9,675 bases of DNA from Oscillospiraceae bacterium (GTDB lineage Bacteria > Bacillota > Clostridia > Oscillospirales > Ruminococcaceae): positions 1 through 9,675 of the forward strand of contig JAIEDJ010000226.1 in NCBI GenBank assembly GCA_029068025.1, in the 5' to 3' direction. Position numbers and translations under genes: made by a program. Positions 1 through 6,594 of the stretch are shown here, piece by piece (position 1 is the first letter of the stretch; every line of letters begins with the position of its first letter). The notes under the pieces were generated by a model that was given only the letters and a program-made list of their open reading frames with translations, ran no database searches and was not told the DNA's origin.

Positions 1-1
1 A

Positions 2-74
2 ACCCATAGGGAAAGGGGGAGGGCGCCCGCATTTTTGTCGGATTTTATTCAGCCCTCCCCCTTTCCCGAAGGGT
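2..74. repeat. Long imperfect inverted repeat, noncoding
   Basis: Bases 9-24 and 52-67 are perfect 16-base inverted copies (purine-rich left arm with a run of five G, pyrimidine-rich right arm). The pairing continues outward after a 3-base internal loop: ACCC at 2-5 against GGGT at 71-74. The 27-base loop is AT-rich. No credible gene overlaps it; short open frames here lack a ribosome binding site. It could be an intergenic repeat element or the end of a transcript unit lying left of the window. The arms are seen directly; the role is unknown. Confidence 0.75.
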
Positions 75-152
75 GTTCCCCCGCACACGGAGCGCGGGTG
101 CAGTCAGCTAACTCCAAACAGACGAGAAATTCTGTAAATACACTTTTTCTGC

Positions 153-191
153 AAGCGAACTCCGACACACAATGTGCGTCGGAGTTCGCTT
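153..191 (-). terminator. Strong hairpin just after the ABC operon
   Basis: A perfect 14-bp stem (153-166 with 178-191) closes on an 11-base loop that can add three more pairs. It begins 3 bases after the stop codon of the minus-strand ATPase gene, the last gene of the exporter operon, so it would form at the 3' end of that mRNA. In the minus-strand direction the stem is followed by an A-rich, not U-rich, stretch. It is therefore not a textbook intrinsic terminator and may instead stabilise the 3' end. Confidence 0.45.
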
Positions 192-194
192 CCA

Positions 195-869
195 TTACCC
201 CTCGCTCAGGCATCCGTCCGAGATCGTCACGACGCGTCTGCACTGCGCCGCGATCTTCGGATCGTGAGTTACAATTATAACCGTCTTCCCTTTTTTGTTC
301 AGCTCAAGCAGCAGCCCGACGATCTCTTCCGAGGTCTTGCTGTCAAGAGCGCCCGTCGGCTCGTCCGCCAATATTATCTCCGGATCGTTTACCAGCGCCC
401 TCGCGATAGCCACGCGCTGCTTCTGACCGCCCGAGAGCTGATCGGCGCGCTTTCCGCACAGCTTGCCGATCCCGAGCTTGTTAAGCGACTGCCGCGCCAT
501 GCTCTTCATCTTGGAGTACGAGGTTCTTGAAAAAAGCAGCGGCACGCATACGTTCTCCAGCGCCGTTTCCCCAAGGATCAGCCCGAAGTCCTGCAATACG
601 AACCCTATTCTTTTGCCGCGATAGCCGGCAAGTGTTTTTGTGCTCTTAAAATTGACTTTCTTGCCATCAAAGACCACCTCCCCCGAGGTCGGCGTATCCA
701 GACAGCCGAGGATATGCAGCAAAGTTGACTTTCCCGAGCCGGATTCGCCGATCACCGCGATAAGGTCGCCGCGTTCTATGTCGAGATCGACTCCGCGCAG
801 CGCTTCACAGGAATTGGCTTTGCCGGGATTGTAGATCTTTCCGATATTTCTTAAAGTTAAAATACTCAT
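195..869 (-). CDS. ABC exporter ATPase, MacB/LolD type
   Basis: 224-aa nucleotide-binding subunit that would hydrolyse ATP on the cytoplasmic face to drive the two permeases encoded upstream. All ATPase motifs are intact: Walker A GESGSGKS at 41-48, Q-loop Q93, signature LSGGQ at 145-149 followed by KQR, Walker B IILADE at 165-170, D-loop GALD at 173-176 and switch His202 in THD. Length and motif context (LADEPTGALD) match the MacB/LolD/FtsE-like group whose members work with FtsX-domain permeases, not import systems. ATG at 867-869 is preceded by GAGGT six bases upstream. It starts 9 bases after the second permease ends, so it is the third gene of the operon. The substrate cannot be read from the sequence; peptides such as lantibiotics or bacitracin-like compounds, or lipoproteins, are usual for the group. 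Confident in family, not in substrate. Confidence 0.95.
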   Translation of the reverse strand: MSILTLRNIGKIYNPGKANSCEALRGVDLDIERGDLIAVIGESGSGKSTLLHILGCLDTPTSGEVVFDGKKVNFKSTKTLAGYRGKRIGFVLQDFGLILGETALENVCVPLLFSRTSYSKMKSMARQSLNKLGIGKLCGKRADQLSGGQKQRVAIARALVNDPEIILADEPTGALDSKTSEEIVGLLLELNKKGKTVIIVTHDPKIAAQCRRVVTISDGCLSEG

Positions 870-878
870 AGCTGTACC

Positions 879-2090
879 TCACATTTCCGTAATAATTTTC
901 ACAGGAGCGGTCTTCTTGATATTAAGCAGCGGCATAAGCGAGGTGAGCAGGAAGATCAGCCCCACAAACAGCACGGTAACTATCACGTTCGCTTCGGTAA
1001 GGCGCATATTTTCAAATCCGTTCTTGCCGTACCAATCAAGAAACATCGCGTAACCTATCCCGGCGGGAATAACAAGCTTGATAACGTTTTCCGCAAGCGA
1101 TATCATTACGCCCGTGCGCCACTCCATGCCGCACATAAAATATACCGCGTATTTTTTCTTGAGGGCGATGGTCGAAAGCAGATTTCCGCTGCTCACGCCG
1201 GTTACGCAGACTATCATCATGAGGATAAATATCACGGACTGCATTTCGGTAAGATTTCGGTTGTTGTATTCGGCGGCGTCTGACAGCTCCTTGAACGAGA
1301 ACATATATCCAATATCCGCAAGCTCGTCAAAAACCTTTTGCCTGTTTTCCTCGGAGACCTTGATGACCACGCCGCCATATGCATACGGATCATTGATCTC
1401 GTCATCGCAGAATATTATCGAGCCATTGCAATCATCGCCCGAGTCAAAGCAGGAATTGAGATCCATTCCGCTGCCGCCCGCGCCCAAGCTCAGAAGCATG
1501 GTGTTTCTCCGAAGAACGCCGATCACACGATAGTTTTTTGTCTCCTTCCATGTACCATGGCAGATCTGCACTACCTCTCCGACTTTAAATCTTGAAGCAA
1601 GATCGCTCCCGACAACGATCGGCGGAATACCGTCGTCCGATTCGTATTTATCAAACCATTTACCCCTTGAGAGCGGAAAGCTCATCTCATTCAAAAGCTC
1701 CCGCGGATAATGATAGGATATTATACGGTCGTCGTATAATCCCTCGCTGTTTTGGTGATCGGATAAAAGCTCACTGGCGCGATCCATTGAATACCACACC
1801 TCGATCACGCCGTCCCTCTTGAAGCGTTCAAGCGTTTCCTTTTCGTACTCCCAGAGCGAATTATGCAGATCCATACCGTCACCGACAATGTGCTTGCTCG
1901 GCGGTGCGGCATAGATATATTCCTCATAAAGTCCGCAGTTTTTTACGGCGTTGTTGATGTAATTCATGTGCATAAATTCCGAGAGCGTGATGTCCATAAA
2001 GAAAACGGAGAGCGCGACGAAAACGATCATGATCAGGTTGTGCACTGCGTCTTTTTTCAGATTTGAAAGTATTATTTTAAGCGGCTTCAC
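879..2090 (-). CDS. ABC permease with FtsX/MacB-like domain (second)
   Basis: 403-aa membrane subunit. Predicted layout is MacB-like: one N-terminal membrane helix (about 18-34), a large extracytoplasmic domain (about 40-280), then three helices (about 284-305, 327-350, 368-388). The segment after helix 2 (SGNLLSTIALKKKY, then a short loop with GMEWRTG) occupies the place of the FtsX-domain coupling region that contacts the ATPase, and the protein ends in a KKTAPVKII tail typical of FtsX-like permeases. The start is GTG at 2088-2090, supported by AGGAGGG six bases upstream; it lies 1 base after the stop of the first permease, which implies translational coupling. The ectodomain is acidic and has several Cys residues. 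With the first permease it probably forms a heterodimer for an exporter or mechanotransmission-type complex. Specific substrate unknown. Confidence 0.88.
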   Translation of the reverse strand: MKPLKIILSNLKKDAVHNLIMIVFVALSVFFMDITLSEFMHMNYINNAVKNCGLYEEYIYAAPPSKHIVGDGMDLHNSLWEYEKETLERFKRDGVIEVWYSMDRASELLSDHQNSEGLYDDRIISYHYPRELLNEMSFPLSRGKWFDKYESDDGIPPIVVGSDLASRFKVGEVVQICHGTWKETKNYRVIGVLRRNTMLLSLGAGGSGMDLNSCFDSGDDCNGSIIFCDDEINDPYAYGGVVIKVSEENRQKVFDELADIGYMFSFKELSDAAEYNNRNLTEMQSVIFILMMIVCVTGVSSGNLLSTIALKKKYAVYFMCGMEWRTGVMISLAENVIKLVIPAGIGYAMFLDWYGKNGFENMRLTEANVIVTVLFVGLIFLLTSLMPLLNIKKTAPVKIITEM

Positions 2091-2091
2091 G

Positions 2092-3165
2092 TCAATCCCT
2101 CCTTATATTCGCGACCTTGAACCGTTTGCAGACCCTCACGGTATTTATCAGCGTAAATACCGCGAACACGCCGAAGAAAATTCCGAACCCGATCAGAATA
2201 TCGTTCGCAGTAAGCGAGGCGGTTTTCGTCATAAAAAGCCTCGACAGCGCGTTCAGCCCCAGTCCGACAAGATATGTCGACCCGCACAATATCAGCGACT
2301 CGCAGAGCGCCACGCCGATGATCACACCGTTTGACGCGCCGTTTATCCAATATACGGTGTATGCGGGAAGATTGACCGACTGCCAGTATTTTATCAGCGA
2401 AACCAGGCAGACCACGAGCATTATAACGATAGCGCTGTATTGCAGCTCGTTTGCTTTGACCATATTCGAGCCCTCAACGCCCGACTCGGGCGGCTTGGTG
2501 ATATTGCCTCCGGGAAGGCGTTCGCGGACGAGTTGTTCAAACCGACCGAGCTGGGCGTCGTCAAGCCGCTTGGCGAACGTTATCCAGACCTCCGAAACTT
2601 TATCGTATTTCTCAAGGAATTTTTCCGGGAAAATAACGATGTCGCAGTCGCCCCTAATTGCCTCATACACACCTCTTATCGTGAATTCCTCGCCGTCCAG
2701 CGTGAACGGCTCGCCCGTCATTTTGAAACGCTCGCCGTATTCGAGAAGACCGTTATTCACCGCGCAGGCGTTGGTCTCCGAGCGCTCGAATTTATATTTA
2801 TATCCCTCAGTCCAGTAGCCCGTAAACGCTCCGGTGGATTTCGAGATAAAGCTCGAACCGGCAATTTTCAGCCCCTCGTCCGTTTCCCCGAAAAACTGAT
2901 AGCTTTCCGTCTCCGGGAATCCGTCCGCTCCAAGCGCCTTTATAAGCGCGTCCGCGTCCGCCGACGCACCCTTGGCGCGTATCTTATAGCGCGGAACATC
3001 CGCTTCGACGGCGTATTCATACATCTCGCCGCGCCATCTCGCGAACGAATACGAGTAATTCAGCACGAACGACCCACACACCATGCACGCGAGCAGCCAG
3101 AAAAACACCTTTCTTTCCGACCGCATAAACGCGGCAATGTCCTTTAATGTGATCCGTAAGATCAT
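2092..3165 (-). CDS. ABC permease with FtsX/MacB-like domain (first)
   Basis: 357-aa membrane subunit, first gene of the exporter operon. One N-terminal helix (about 20-40), an extracytoplasmic domain (about 45-240) and three C-terminal helices (about 242-260, 280-302, 322-345) give the four-helix MacB topology. The loop INGASNG (275-281) before helix 3 resembles the conserved Gly-Ala-Ser coupling loop of FtsX-domain permeases. It is shorter and clearly different from the second permease, so the pair looks like an asymmetric heterodimer, not a recent duplication. ATG at 3163-3165 has AGGGGG (3173-3178) seven bases upstream and a consensus promoter about 45 bases upstream. It is not a BceB-type ten-helix permease. 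Family confident, transported compound unknown; the neighbouring two-component genes suggest induction by an extracellular signal, probably a peptide. Confidence 0.85.
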   Translation of the reverse strand: MILRITLKDIAAFMRSERKVFFWLLACMVCGSFVLNYSYSFARWRGEMYEYAVEADVPRYKIRAKGASADADALIKALGADGFPETESYQFFGETDEGLKIAGSSFISKSTGAFTGYWTEGYKYKFERSETNACAVNNGLLEYGERFKMTGEPFTLDGEEFTIRGVYEAIRGDCDIVIFPEKFLEKYDKVSEVWITFAKRLDDAQLGRFEQLVRERLPGGNITKPPESGVEGSNMVKANELQYSAIVIMLVVCLVSLIKYWQSVNLPAYTVYWINGASNGVIIGVALCESLILCGSTYLVGLGLNALSRLFMTKTASLTANDILIGFGIFFGVFAVFTLINTVRVCKRFKVANIRRD

Positions 3166-3185
3166 AGCTTCGCCCCCTAAAAAAA

Positions 3186-3222
3186 TATTGGCTGTAACGT
3201 TACAAGAACATTATAGCCAATA
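3186..3222. promoter_or_regulatory. Interrupted palindrome over the exporter start site
   Basis: The outer arms TATTGGCT (3186-3193) and AGCCAATA (3215-3222) are perfect inverted copies, and inner blocks TAA/TTA and GTT/AAC (minus-strand reading) are also symmetric, so most of the 37 bases are two-fold symmetric. The centre falls at the predicted transcription start and one arm touches the -10 hexamer. A second, off-centre 12-bp perfect palindrome, TGTAACGTTACA, lies at 3193-3204. The position fits a repressor operator; it could alternatively fold in the 5' leader RNA, though only the right-hand part would be transcribed. Confidence 0.65.
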
Positions 3223-3238
3223 ATTTTTTTCAATTCAA
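3210..3238 (-). promoter_or_regulatory. Sigma-A promoter of the ABC exporter operon
   Basis: On the minus strand, TTGAAT (3233-3238) and a perfect TATAAT (3210-3215) are separated by exactly 17 bases. Transcription would start near 3203, leaving a leader of about 38 nt before the ATG at 3165. Confidence 0.85.
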
Positions 3239-3247
3239 GAGGTATTG

Positions 3248-3279
3248 CGTAAACGGCAATTTCACTTCGCAAACGGCAA
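3248..3279 (-). promoter_or_regulatory. Direct repeat, probable LytTR regulator site
   Basis: Two 12-base direct repeats, CGYAAACGGCAA on the plus strand (3248-3259 and 3268-3279), start exactly 20 bases apart and differ at one base. On the minus strand each reads TTGCCGTTTRCG, the nearer copy ending about 9 bases upstream of the -35 hexamer. LytTR-domain regulators are known to bind pairs of roughly 9-bp direct repeats of the type [TA][AC][CA]GTTN[AG][TG] about two helical turns apart; GCCGTTTRC matches seven of the nine positions. A LytTR regulator is encoded at 4730-5443, so this is the obvious candidate activator site. Repeat seen directly; regulator assignment inferred. Confidence 0.65.
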
Positions 3280-3345
3280 ATTTTTAAAATAATATGCTGA
3301 TCTTGGCTGGTTTTATAATGTTGACGAGGGGCTGTTGATTTAAAA

Positions 3346-3444
3346 GAATTTCAAAATTCCAACTTGGCGGCAGCAGAGCTGCCGTCAAGTTGGAACCGGT
3401 CGAAATTTTTTCTTGAGAAAAAATTTCGACACTTTTTGAAATTC
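3346..3444. repeat. Cloverleaf-like nested inverted repeat
   Basis: An 11-bp outer stem (3346-3356 with 3434-3444) encloses two perfect or near-perfect hairpins: a 17-bp stem with one G-T pair (3357-3373 with 3379-3395, loop CAGAG) and a 14-bp stem (3399-3412 with 3417-3430, loop TTGA). It starts 5 bases past the stop codon of the sensor kinase gene. In the kinase direction the outer stem is followed by TTTTAAAT, so it may end the regulator-kinase transcript. Its compound shape also resembles short non-autonomous repeat elements. The remaining bases 3280-3345 show nothing recognisable. Confidence 0.75.
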
Positions 3445-3449
3445 ACTGC

Positions 3450-4733
3450 TCAATTAATTTGTTGATCTATATCGACTGCTGTCAGCCATATTTCCGCTAT
3501 AAAATACCCGTTTTCGTCGCGGAATTCCGCGCTGCCGGAATATTTCTCCGCGATCCTTCTCACCGACATAATGCCGTATCCGTGCGAGGCGCTGTCCGAT
3601 TTGCTTGTGATAAGCGAGGGATTGACTTCCAGAACGGGCGCTTCAACGCTGTTTTTCACAGCGATGAACAGCATGGATTTTCTGCGCTCGATGATAAGTT
3701 CTATTTTCGGAGAACCGCCGCAGTTCTCTATGGCGTTGTCCAGCAGATTGGAAAGCAGGATGCTTACGTCCAATTCCGCGCTGCCGATGTTTTCCGTATC
3801 AATTGTGCACTTCGTCTCTATCCCATGCTGTGAGCAGACTGTTAAACGATTGTTTACGACCGCGTCGATGACCGCGCTTCCCGTGCTTATCCCGACAACG
3901 GCGGCGTTGATCTTCTCGTCAAGAACGTTCTCGATATACCGCTTTGCCTCTTCGGGCTTTCCGTCTGAGATAAGCTCCGCAGCCGCCGTGAAATAATGCC
4001 GCATATCGTGCCGCAGCGTGCGCATTTCAAAATACCGCTCCCGCGCTTCAAGCACGAATTTTTCCTGTGCCGCGAGGTTTATCCGTGTGAGCATATATTC
4101 TTCCTCGATAACACTGTCGCGCTGCATTTTCCGCAAAAGAAAATAAAGAAGAACGTTCATCGCGGCGACCAGAATGCTTACGAAAATAAGCACGTTCCCC
4201 GAATGGCGGTTTTCGTCCGAGACCGTCCACAGCAGGAAAACCACAAAAAACGAGATCAGAACGCTCGACAACTGTATTATCCATTGGAACGAGGTGAGCG
4301 GATATTTTTCCCGCTTACAGCGCCGGATAAGATGCTCGCAGATCATCAGCAGCAGTAATTTCAATATCAGTCCGAACCACATCCCAAGCCCGTGCGGAAG
4401 AATATCCTCGATCTGTGAGAGCACAAGATGCAGCGCAAAAAACGCTGTTGAAGTCAACGATAAAAGCAGCTTTTCGCGCAGCCCTCCGCGCAGAAGGCAG
4501 ACCTCGAACCAAAGCACGATACCCGCAGAGAACGCGGCGCTGATAATGTTGAAAAAATTTTCGGGCATAATGGCTATCGCGACGACTGAATTAACGGAGA
4601 TCAGCAGCAGAAACAGCAGAAATGATTTTACAAAGGTCATACGATCTTTTTTATAACCCAGAAGACCGGTGCATAGCCGCACAGTTATTATAGGCTCGAA
4701 AAGCCAGCTCAGAATCGGGATCAATGTATTCAC
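3450..4733 (-). CDS. GHKL sensor histidine kinase, AgrC/ComD-like
   Basis: 427-aa membrane sensor kinase. The N-terminal half (about 1-200) is very hydrophobic and holds roughly six membrane helices with very short loops, as in AgrC/ComD-type receptors that sense peptides at the membrane. A helical linker leads to the phospho-acceptor motif TLRHDMRHY with His242. The ATPase domain is of GHKL type: N-box SNLLDNAIEN (Asn329, Asn333), and a G-box SHGYGIMSVRRIAEKYSG at 383-400. It should autophosphorylate and pass the phosphate to Asp57 of the regulator encoded just upstream. The start is GTG at 4731-4733, overlapping the regulator's TGA as GTGA, with GGAGGGA eight bases before it. No signal-peptide or pheromone gene (AgrD- or ComC-like) was found nearby, so the ligand is unknown; a ligand handled by the adjacent exporter is plausible. 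Confidence 0.92.
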   Translation of the reverse strand: MNTLIPILSWLFEPIITVRLCTGLLGYKKDRMTFVKSFLLFLLLISVNSVVAIAIMPENFFNIISAAFSAGIVLWFEVCLLRGGLREKLLLSLTSTAFFALHLVLSQIEDILPHGLGMWFGLILKLLLLMICEHLIRRCKREKYPLTSFQWIIQLSSVLISFFVVFLLWTVSDENRHSGNVLIFVSILVAAMNVLLYFLLRKMQRDSVIEEEYMLTRINLAAQEKFVLEARERYFEMRTLRHDMRHYFTAAAELISDGKPEEAKRYIENVLDEKINAAVVGISTGSAVIDAVVNNRLTVCSQHGIETKCTIDTENIGSAELDVSILLSNLLDNAIENCGGSPKIELIIERRKSMLFIAVKNSVEAPVLEVNPSLITSKSDSASHGYGIMSVRRIAEKYSGSAEFRDENGYFIAEIWLTAVDIDQQIN

Positions 4734-5443
4734 AGTGCCGTCCCTCCAAAGGATCTTTTAAACTTCTCCCGCACCGCTTCCGCCTTGTATCGGCTGAGCG
4801 GAACGGCTGTCTGATCGTCAAGGATCACCTGCCGCGACTCGATGGCGTAGATGTATTTGCAGTTGACGAGATAGCTCTTGTGAGTGCGCACAAAATCGAA
4901 ATCGGAAAGCTGTTTTTCAAGCTCCGAAAGGCTGCCGCTGCACTCGGCGCTTTCGCCGCTGTTCAGCTGAACGCGCAGGGTGTGCCCGAAGATCTCGATA
5001 TACTGGATATCGGCAATATCAAGATAGATCTCGCCGTTTATCGTGCGCAGCGTGAACTTTTTTCCCGCGCCGAGCTTTGCCAATTCCCTTGAAACAGCTT
5101 CCAGAACCTCGGGGAGCTCTTCGTTAAGATGGGATTTCCGCACGAACCGAAACGGACGGAATCTCAGCGAGGAATACACAAGCTCATCATGATCGGTCAC
5201 AAAAACGATCAGCGTTTTTTCGCCGCCGACAGCCTCCGCGATTTTGAAGCCGTCGATCTCGGGCATATCTATGTCCAGAAAGACCGCGTCAAACGGCTCC
5301 GCTCTGTGCGCGTCCAGAAGCTCACCGCCTTTGCTGAACGCCAGAACGTCAGCATTCGCCCCCAACGCCGCCGATCCGTCCGATATCTCAGAGCACAGCC
5401 GCTTCAATATTACGGGTTCATCATCACAGACCGCGATCCTCAT
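4730..5443 (-). CDS. LytTR-family response regulator
   Basis: 237-aa cytoplasmic DNA-binding regulator. Receiver domain about 1-122: acidic pair Asp7-Asp8 in VCDDEP, phospho-acceptor Asp57 in AVFLDIDMPEIDG, switch Thr83 and conserved Lys103. LytTR domain about 127-230, with FTLRTINGEIYLDIADIQYI at its start and the recognition-strand motif RTHKSYLVN at 186-194. This AgrA/ComE/VirR class binds direct repeats upstream of -35 boxes. Such a repeat exists at 3248-3279 in front of the ABC exporter operon, the likely target. It is the first gene of its operon, with the kinase second. ATG at 5441-5443; a GGGGGTG stretch lies seven bases upstream, a moderate ribosome binding site. No good LytTR-type repeat was seen at its own promoter, so autoregulation is not evident. 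Confidence 0.95.
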   Translation of the reverse strand: MRIAVCDDEPVILKRLCSEISDGSAALGANADVLAFSKGGELLDAHRAEPFDAVFLDIDMPEIDGFKIAEAVGGEKTLIVFVTDHDELVYSSLRFRPFRFVRKSHLNEELPEVLEAVSRELAKLGAGKKFTLRTINGEIYLDIADIQYIEIFGHTLRVQLNSGESAECSGSLSELEKQLSDFDFVRTHKSYLVNCKYIYAIESRQVILDDQTAVPLSRYKAEAVREKFKRSFGGTAL

Positions 5444-5485
5444 TGCTCCACACCCCCAAATGCGCCGTCATTCGGTTTACGGTTT

Positions 5486-5514
5486 ATTTTAACACAAAAT
5501 ACAAAGATTGTCAA
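5486..5514 (-). promoter_or_regulatory. Sigma-A promoter of the regulator-kinase operon
   Basis: On the minus strand a perfect TTGACA (5509-5514) is followed after 17 bases by TAAAAT (5486-5491). A short tandem repeat CGGTTTA (plus strand, 5473-5479 and 5480-5486) begins at the -10 and runs into the leader. Confidence 0.85.
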
Positions 5515-5582
5515 TACGGACAACCGTATTATTGGGTATCAACTTTAAAAAAAATTTTATCGCAGCTATTGACAAATACGGA
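5513..5582. promoter_or_regulatory. AATACGG boxes between divergent promoters
   Basis: AATACGGA occurs at 5513-5520 and again at 5575-5582, 62 bases apart, and an inverted CCGTATT lies at 5524-5530. The first box and the inverted box form a 7-bp-arm palindrome at the upstream edge of the regulator promoter (overlapping its -35 by two bases), and the second box lies in the spacer of the SPFH promoter. One protein could bind both and coordinate the two divergent operons. Motifs seen directly; function inferred. Confidence 0.4.
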
Positions 5583-5597
5583 TATCCATGATATAAT
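5569..5597 (+). promoter_or_regulatory. Consensus sigma-A promoter of the SPFH operon
   Basis: Perfect TTGACA (5569-5574) and perfect TATAAT (5592-5597) are separated by 17 bases. An AT-rich stretch including a run of A's lies just upstream (5545-5560), like an UP element. Such a strong core normally needs repression, which fits the palindrome placed just downstream. Confidence 0.9.
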
Positions 5598-5605
5598 ATT
5601 ATCAA

Positions 5606-5627
5606 GATATCAAATTGATATCAAATT
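5606..5627 (+). promoter_or_regulatory. 17-bp palindrome and tandem repeat at SPFH operon start
   Basis: GATATCAA (5606-5613), one base, TTGATATC (5615-5622) is a perfect 17-bp palindrome placed at about +3 to +19 from the predicted start. The same stretch is also a tandem 11-base repeat, GATATCAAATT at 5606-5616 and 5617-5627. A third GATATC sits in the promoter spacer at 5581-5586. This is typical repressor-operator placement. The regulator is unknown; the ribbon-helix-helix protein of the same operon is one candidate. Confidence 0.6.
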
Positions 5628-5657
5628 CATCAACTTATTCAAAGGATGGTGTTATGT

Positions 5658-6578
5658 ATGAAAAATGTTGAAAAATCAATGGTGTACGAAGAAAAAGAGG
5701 TTCGCGCGGCAAGCGGCTGGGCGGTGTTCTTCATCACGGTGCTTCTGTATATCGGAGCGATCGTGCTTGTCATCGCGTCCGGAATATCCCTTGACAAGGA
5801 AGAAACTCCGGCGGGCTTTGCGGGATTGATAACCGGCATAATCTGGCTGACGATCGGCTGGTTTCCTATGCTGGGTCTTAAGATCATGCGCCCAAACGAA
5901 GCTCTCGTGCTTACATTGTTCGGAAAATACATAGGTTCTTTGAAAAAAGAGGGCTTCTTCTTTGTAAATCCGTTTTCCACGCCCGTAGGCGGCACAAAGC
6001 TCTCCCTCAAGACCATGACCCACAACAACGAAAAGCAGAAGATCAACGACCTTTCGGGAAATCCCATCGAGGTCGGTATCGTGATCACCTGGCGCGTTGT
6101 CAACACCGCAAAAGCTGTGTTCAATGTGCAGAATTTCGGAACGTTTCTGTCCATTCAGGCGGACACCACCCTGCGCGACGTTGCGCGGTGCTACCCCTAT
6201 GACAGCACCGATTCGGACGAAAAAACGCTGCGCGGTTCTTCCGTAGAGGTCAGCGACAGGCTCAAGGAGCTGCTCCAGGAGCGCGTTGAGATCGCGGGTC
6301 TGGAGATCATTGAGGCACGTATCGCTCACCTCGCTTACGCCCAGGAGATCGCCGCCGCAATGCTGCAGAGACAGCAGGCGACCGCTATAATTGAGGCGCG
6401 CCAGAAGATCGTTGACGGCGCGGTCGGAATGGTTGAAATGGCGCTGAAAAAGCTCAGCGAAAGCGCGATATGCGAGCTTGACGAGGAGCGCAAGGCACAG
6501 ATGGTCTCCAACCTCCTTGTAGTCCTCTGCGGAAACAAGGACGCTCAGCCTATCGTAAACAGCGGCTCGATCTATTAA
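5658..6578 (+). CDS. SPFH (band 7/flotillin-like) membrane protein
   Basis: 306-aa membrane-anchored SPFH protein. Two hydrophobic helices (about 21-41 and 54-74) are followed by the SPFH core (about 75-225), beginning KIMRPNEALVLTLFGKYIG and containing the characteristic VGIVITWRVVNTAKAVFNV strand region and the DTTLRDVARCYPY stretch; then an Ala/Gln-rich helix (about 225-265) typical of SPFH oligomerisation and a short tail. SPFH proteins form large ring or cage assemblies that organise membrane regions and often confine a protease (known examples: HflK/C with FtsH, stomatin with NfeD). ATG at 5658 is preferred over an in-frame ATG at 5646 because the latter lies within the AAAGGATGGTG ribosome binding region. 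First gene of the operon, 16 bases from the YhfC-family protease gene. Not one of the Bacillus FloA/FloT types by architecture; exact role unknown. Confidence 0.93.
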   Translation: MKNVEKSMVYEEKEVRAASGWAVFFITVLLYIGAIVLVIASGISLDKEETPAGFAGLITGIIWLTIGWFPMLGLKIMRPNEALVLTLFGKYIGSLKKEGFFFVNPFSTPVGGTKLSLKTMTHNNEKQKINDLSGNPIEVGIVITWRVVNTAKAVFNVQNFGTFLSIQADTTLRDVARCYPYDSTDSDEKTLRGSSVEVSDRLKELLQERVEIAGLEIIEARIAHLAYAQEIAAAMLQRQQATAIIEARQKIVDGAVGMVEMALKKLSESAICELDEERKAQMVSNLLVVLCGNKDAQPIVNSGSIY

Positions 6579-6594
6579 AGGAGAGATGACAAAA

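Noticed and set aside
35..280. Short open frames on both strands at the left edge
   Set aside because: They cross the inverted repeats and the end of the ATPase gene, and lack ribosome binding sites and any family resemblance.
2117..3147. Plus-strand open frames of about 235 aa opposite the first permease
   Set aside because: Antisense to a gene with clear domain structure, promoter and ribosome binding site; the translated frames show no membrane or family pattern.
195..3165. BceAB-type bacitracin transporter
   Set aside because: Two four-helix permeases replace the single ten-helix BceB, and the adjacent regulator is LytTR-type, not OmpR-type.
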